DNA of 64,000 nucleotides, taken from an uncultured Rhizobiaceae group bacterium (GTDB taxonomy: Bacteria; Pseudomonadota; Alphaproteobacteria; Rhizobiales; Rhizobiaceae). A program made the position numbers and the translations under genes. Numbering within the stretch: position 1 is the stretch's first letter; every line of letters begins with the position of its first letter. Of this stretch, positions 62,965 to 64,000 are shown in pieces. The notes below the pieces were generated by a model, which was given only the letters and a program-made list of their open reading frames with translations, ran no database searches and was not told the origin of the DNA. Location: the NCBI GenBank assembly GCA_938010435.1, contig CALLUS010000002.1, positions 418,288 through 482,287 on the forward strand. The letters run 5' to 3'.

Positions 62965-63078
62965 CGTGTTCTATGGCCTCTTTTTGACTGCATTTGTACC
63001 TGATACAATTTCCCCGCTACGCTGGCGCATAACAAAATGCAATCTTAAAGCGTGACTATTCGAGGGGAAAATTGGACA

Positions 63079-63573
63079 ATGAGAAAACTATTTACACTGA
63101 CTGGCGCATTTTTTCTGATGGCAAATGTGTGCATTGCACAAGCTGCAGAGTGGAGCACATATTCCAACGAGAGTTACCAGTTTACCGTCGAGTATCCTGC
63201 CGATTTGTTTGCGACTTCTCAGAAGTCTGAAAATGGCGACGGTATCAATCTCAAAAACAATGACAGCAGCGTTGAATTCCGCGCCTACGGTTTCAACAAT
63301 GGTGACGAACTGTCTTTGACAAAAGTGCGCGACATCATTTTGGAAGACAACGACGACCGCACCATCACTTATAAAGCTGTGAAGAACAATTGGATCGTGA
63401 TTTCAGGGACGGAAGAAGAAAACGGACGGACGATGATTTTCTATCAACGTTTGGCTGCAAGTTCTGATCTGTCAAAATTCTCAGCCTTTGAGTTCATTTA
63501 CCCACAAGTCGACAAAGAGAAATACGATGCTTTGGTGAAACGTATGAGCCTGAGCCTCAAAGCACCCAAATAG
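63079..63573 (+). CDS. Hypothetical exported protein
   Basis: 164 residues from the ATG at 63079; a GTG at 63052 is in frame, but GGGGA upstream favours the ATG. Signal peptide about 1-23 (LFTLTGAFFLMANVCIAQAA). The mature part begins EWSTYSNESYQFTVEYPADL, a pattern seen in small periplasmic PsbP/DUF-like proteins with a Y-x-F-x-V-x-Y-P strand. It is acidic, with no Cys. I do not recognise a specific family or function. Confidence 0.75.
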   Translation: MRKLFTLTGAFFLMANVCIAQAAEWSTYSNESYQFTVEYPADLFATSQKSENGDGINLKNNDSSVEFRAYGFNNGDELSLTKVRDIILEDNDDRTITYKAVKNNWIVISGTEEENGRTMIFYQRLAASSDLSKFSAFEFIYPQVDKEKYDALVKRMSLSLKAPK

Positions 63574-63580
63574 CAAAAGC

Positions 63581-63598
63581 CCCGCTCTCTCAAGCGGG
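63581..63598. terminator. Hairpin between converging genes
   Basis: CCCGCT (63581-63586) with AGCGGG (63593-63598), 6-nt loop. Short T runs occur on both sides, so it may act as a weak bidirectional terminator. Confidence 0.6.
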
Positions 63599-63639
63599 AC
63601 TCATTTGTTCTGTTACCAATTTCGGTGTGTTGAAGCGCT

Positions 63640-63999
63640 TTAACGGCAGACTTTACGCTTGATCCAGATCCGACGACCTGTTCTCGGGTCAATGCCTCTG
63701 CGACGTTTGATCCGACAATAACGACTTGGGCGATCATAATAATCATCGCCATAGTGACTGCCGCCTCCACCCCAACCAAAACCACCGTGGCCACCACCAC
63801 CAATGAAAATACCAAAACGCGGACGCCTGCGGTGATGCACATTATTAGTGATTGATTCACCTTCAATAATAGATTGGGTCAATTGCATCGGAATCGAGAA
63901 GCCAGCCGCTTGTGAAGGAGCGGAAGCCATAAGTGATGCGCCAAGGGAGACTGTCAGTGCCGCTGCTGCAGTGATTGCTGTTTTAGACAAGATGTTCAT
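63640..63999 (-). CDS. Hypothetical exported Gly- and Arg-rich protein
   Basis: 119 residues. Signal peptide about 1-31 (AITAAAALTVSLGASLMASA, then PSQA). The mature chain has HHRRRPRFGIFIGGGGHGGF, a Gly/His/Tyr-rich middle (WGGGGSHYGDDYYD) and a basic end with two Cys (RYCRIKRRRGIDPRTGRRIW, then KVC). Resembles the many small alphaproteobacterial envelope proteins with a BA14K-like or lectin-like repeat, but I cannot assign it. Complete within the window; the start is 1 bp from the edge. Confidence 0.7.
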   Translation of the reverse strand: MNILSKTAITAAAALTVSLGASLMASAPSQAAGFSIPMQLTQSIIEGESITNNVHHRRRPRFGIFIGGGGHGGFGWGGGGSHYGDDYYDRPSRYCRIKRRRGIDPRTGRRIWIKRKVCR

Positions 64000-64000
64000 T

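Noticed and set aside
1..64000. CRISPR array, IS element, prophage or integrated island
   Set aside because: No regularly spaced repeats, transposase, integrase, terminal repeats or tRNA gene seen; genes and composition look even throughout.

Overview
The window reads as ordinary chromosome from a free-living, probably marine, alphaproteobacterium. I infer Hyphomicrobiales/Rhodobacterales-like because of the heterotetrameric sarcosine oxidase order soxB-D-A-G, the zwf-pgl-edd order, the RamB/ScfR-type regulator divergent from a roughly 530-residue isocitrate lyase, and several polyamine-type ABC systems. Base composition looks moderate and even throughout. I see no rRNA, tRNA, CRISPR array, insertion sequence, integrase, phage gene or plasmid origin. 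Genes are tightly packed; the longest gaps are about 200-270 bp.

Layout. 1-4.7 kb: end of an iron-type ABC permease, acetoacetyl-CoA synthetase, an AsmA protein. 4.7-11.6 kb (minus): glutamine-synthetase-like puuA, putrescine transporter potFGHI, and a class III nucleotide cyclase. 11.7-17.5 kb: panD, a lytic transglycosylase, the glyoxylate-shunt unit (ScfR-type regulator, small conserved-looking ORF, aceA) with a perfect 22-bp palindrome, and a TlpA-like thioredoxin. 17.5-24.7 kb: a HerA-like ATPase, a second puuA coupled to puuB, and a two-gene unit of a KASIII-like synthase and alkane hydroxylase AlkB. 24.8-31.2 kb: overlapping argE-chaN-metC-like genes, a degenerate GGDEF protein, an SLC13 transporter with RCK_C domains. 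31.3-35.8 kb (minus): GNAT, zwf, pgl, edd (upper Entner-Doudoroff pathway). 35.9-47.8 kb: a galactoside locus with SDR, GH42 beta-galactosidase, MsmK ATPase and IclR regulator on one side and binding protein, two permeases, GH36 alpha-galactosidase, dgoK and dgoA on the other, around a strong promoter with an inverted-repeat operator. 47.8-56.2 kb: soxBDAG, divergent folD, a GlxA-like AraC regulator and an alpha-methylacyl-CoA racemase-like gene. 56.2-63 kb (minus): agmatinase-like speB, a second polyamine-type ABC transporter and a VWA protein overlapping its last permease by 1 bp. 63-64 kb: two small secreted proteins.

Together the genes describe a heterotroph scavenging polyamines and guanidino compounds, methylated glycine derivatives, galactosides, alkanes and short-chain acids. 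Sarcosine oxidation feeds methylene-THF to FolD; galactosides would be hydrolysed and feed KDPGal to DgoA; acetyl-CoA is assimilated through isocitrate lyase.

I found no wholly undescribed system I could defend. The most interesting leads are the AlkB-KASIII operon, the aceA control region (palindromes plus a terminator-like hairpin in the leader), the promoter-operator of the galactoside locus, and stem-loops placed immediately after all three solute-binding-protein genes.
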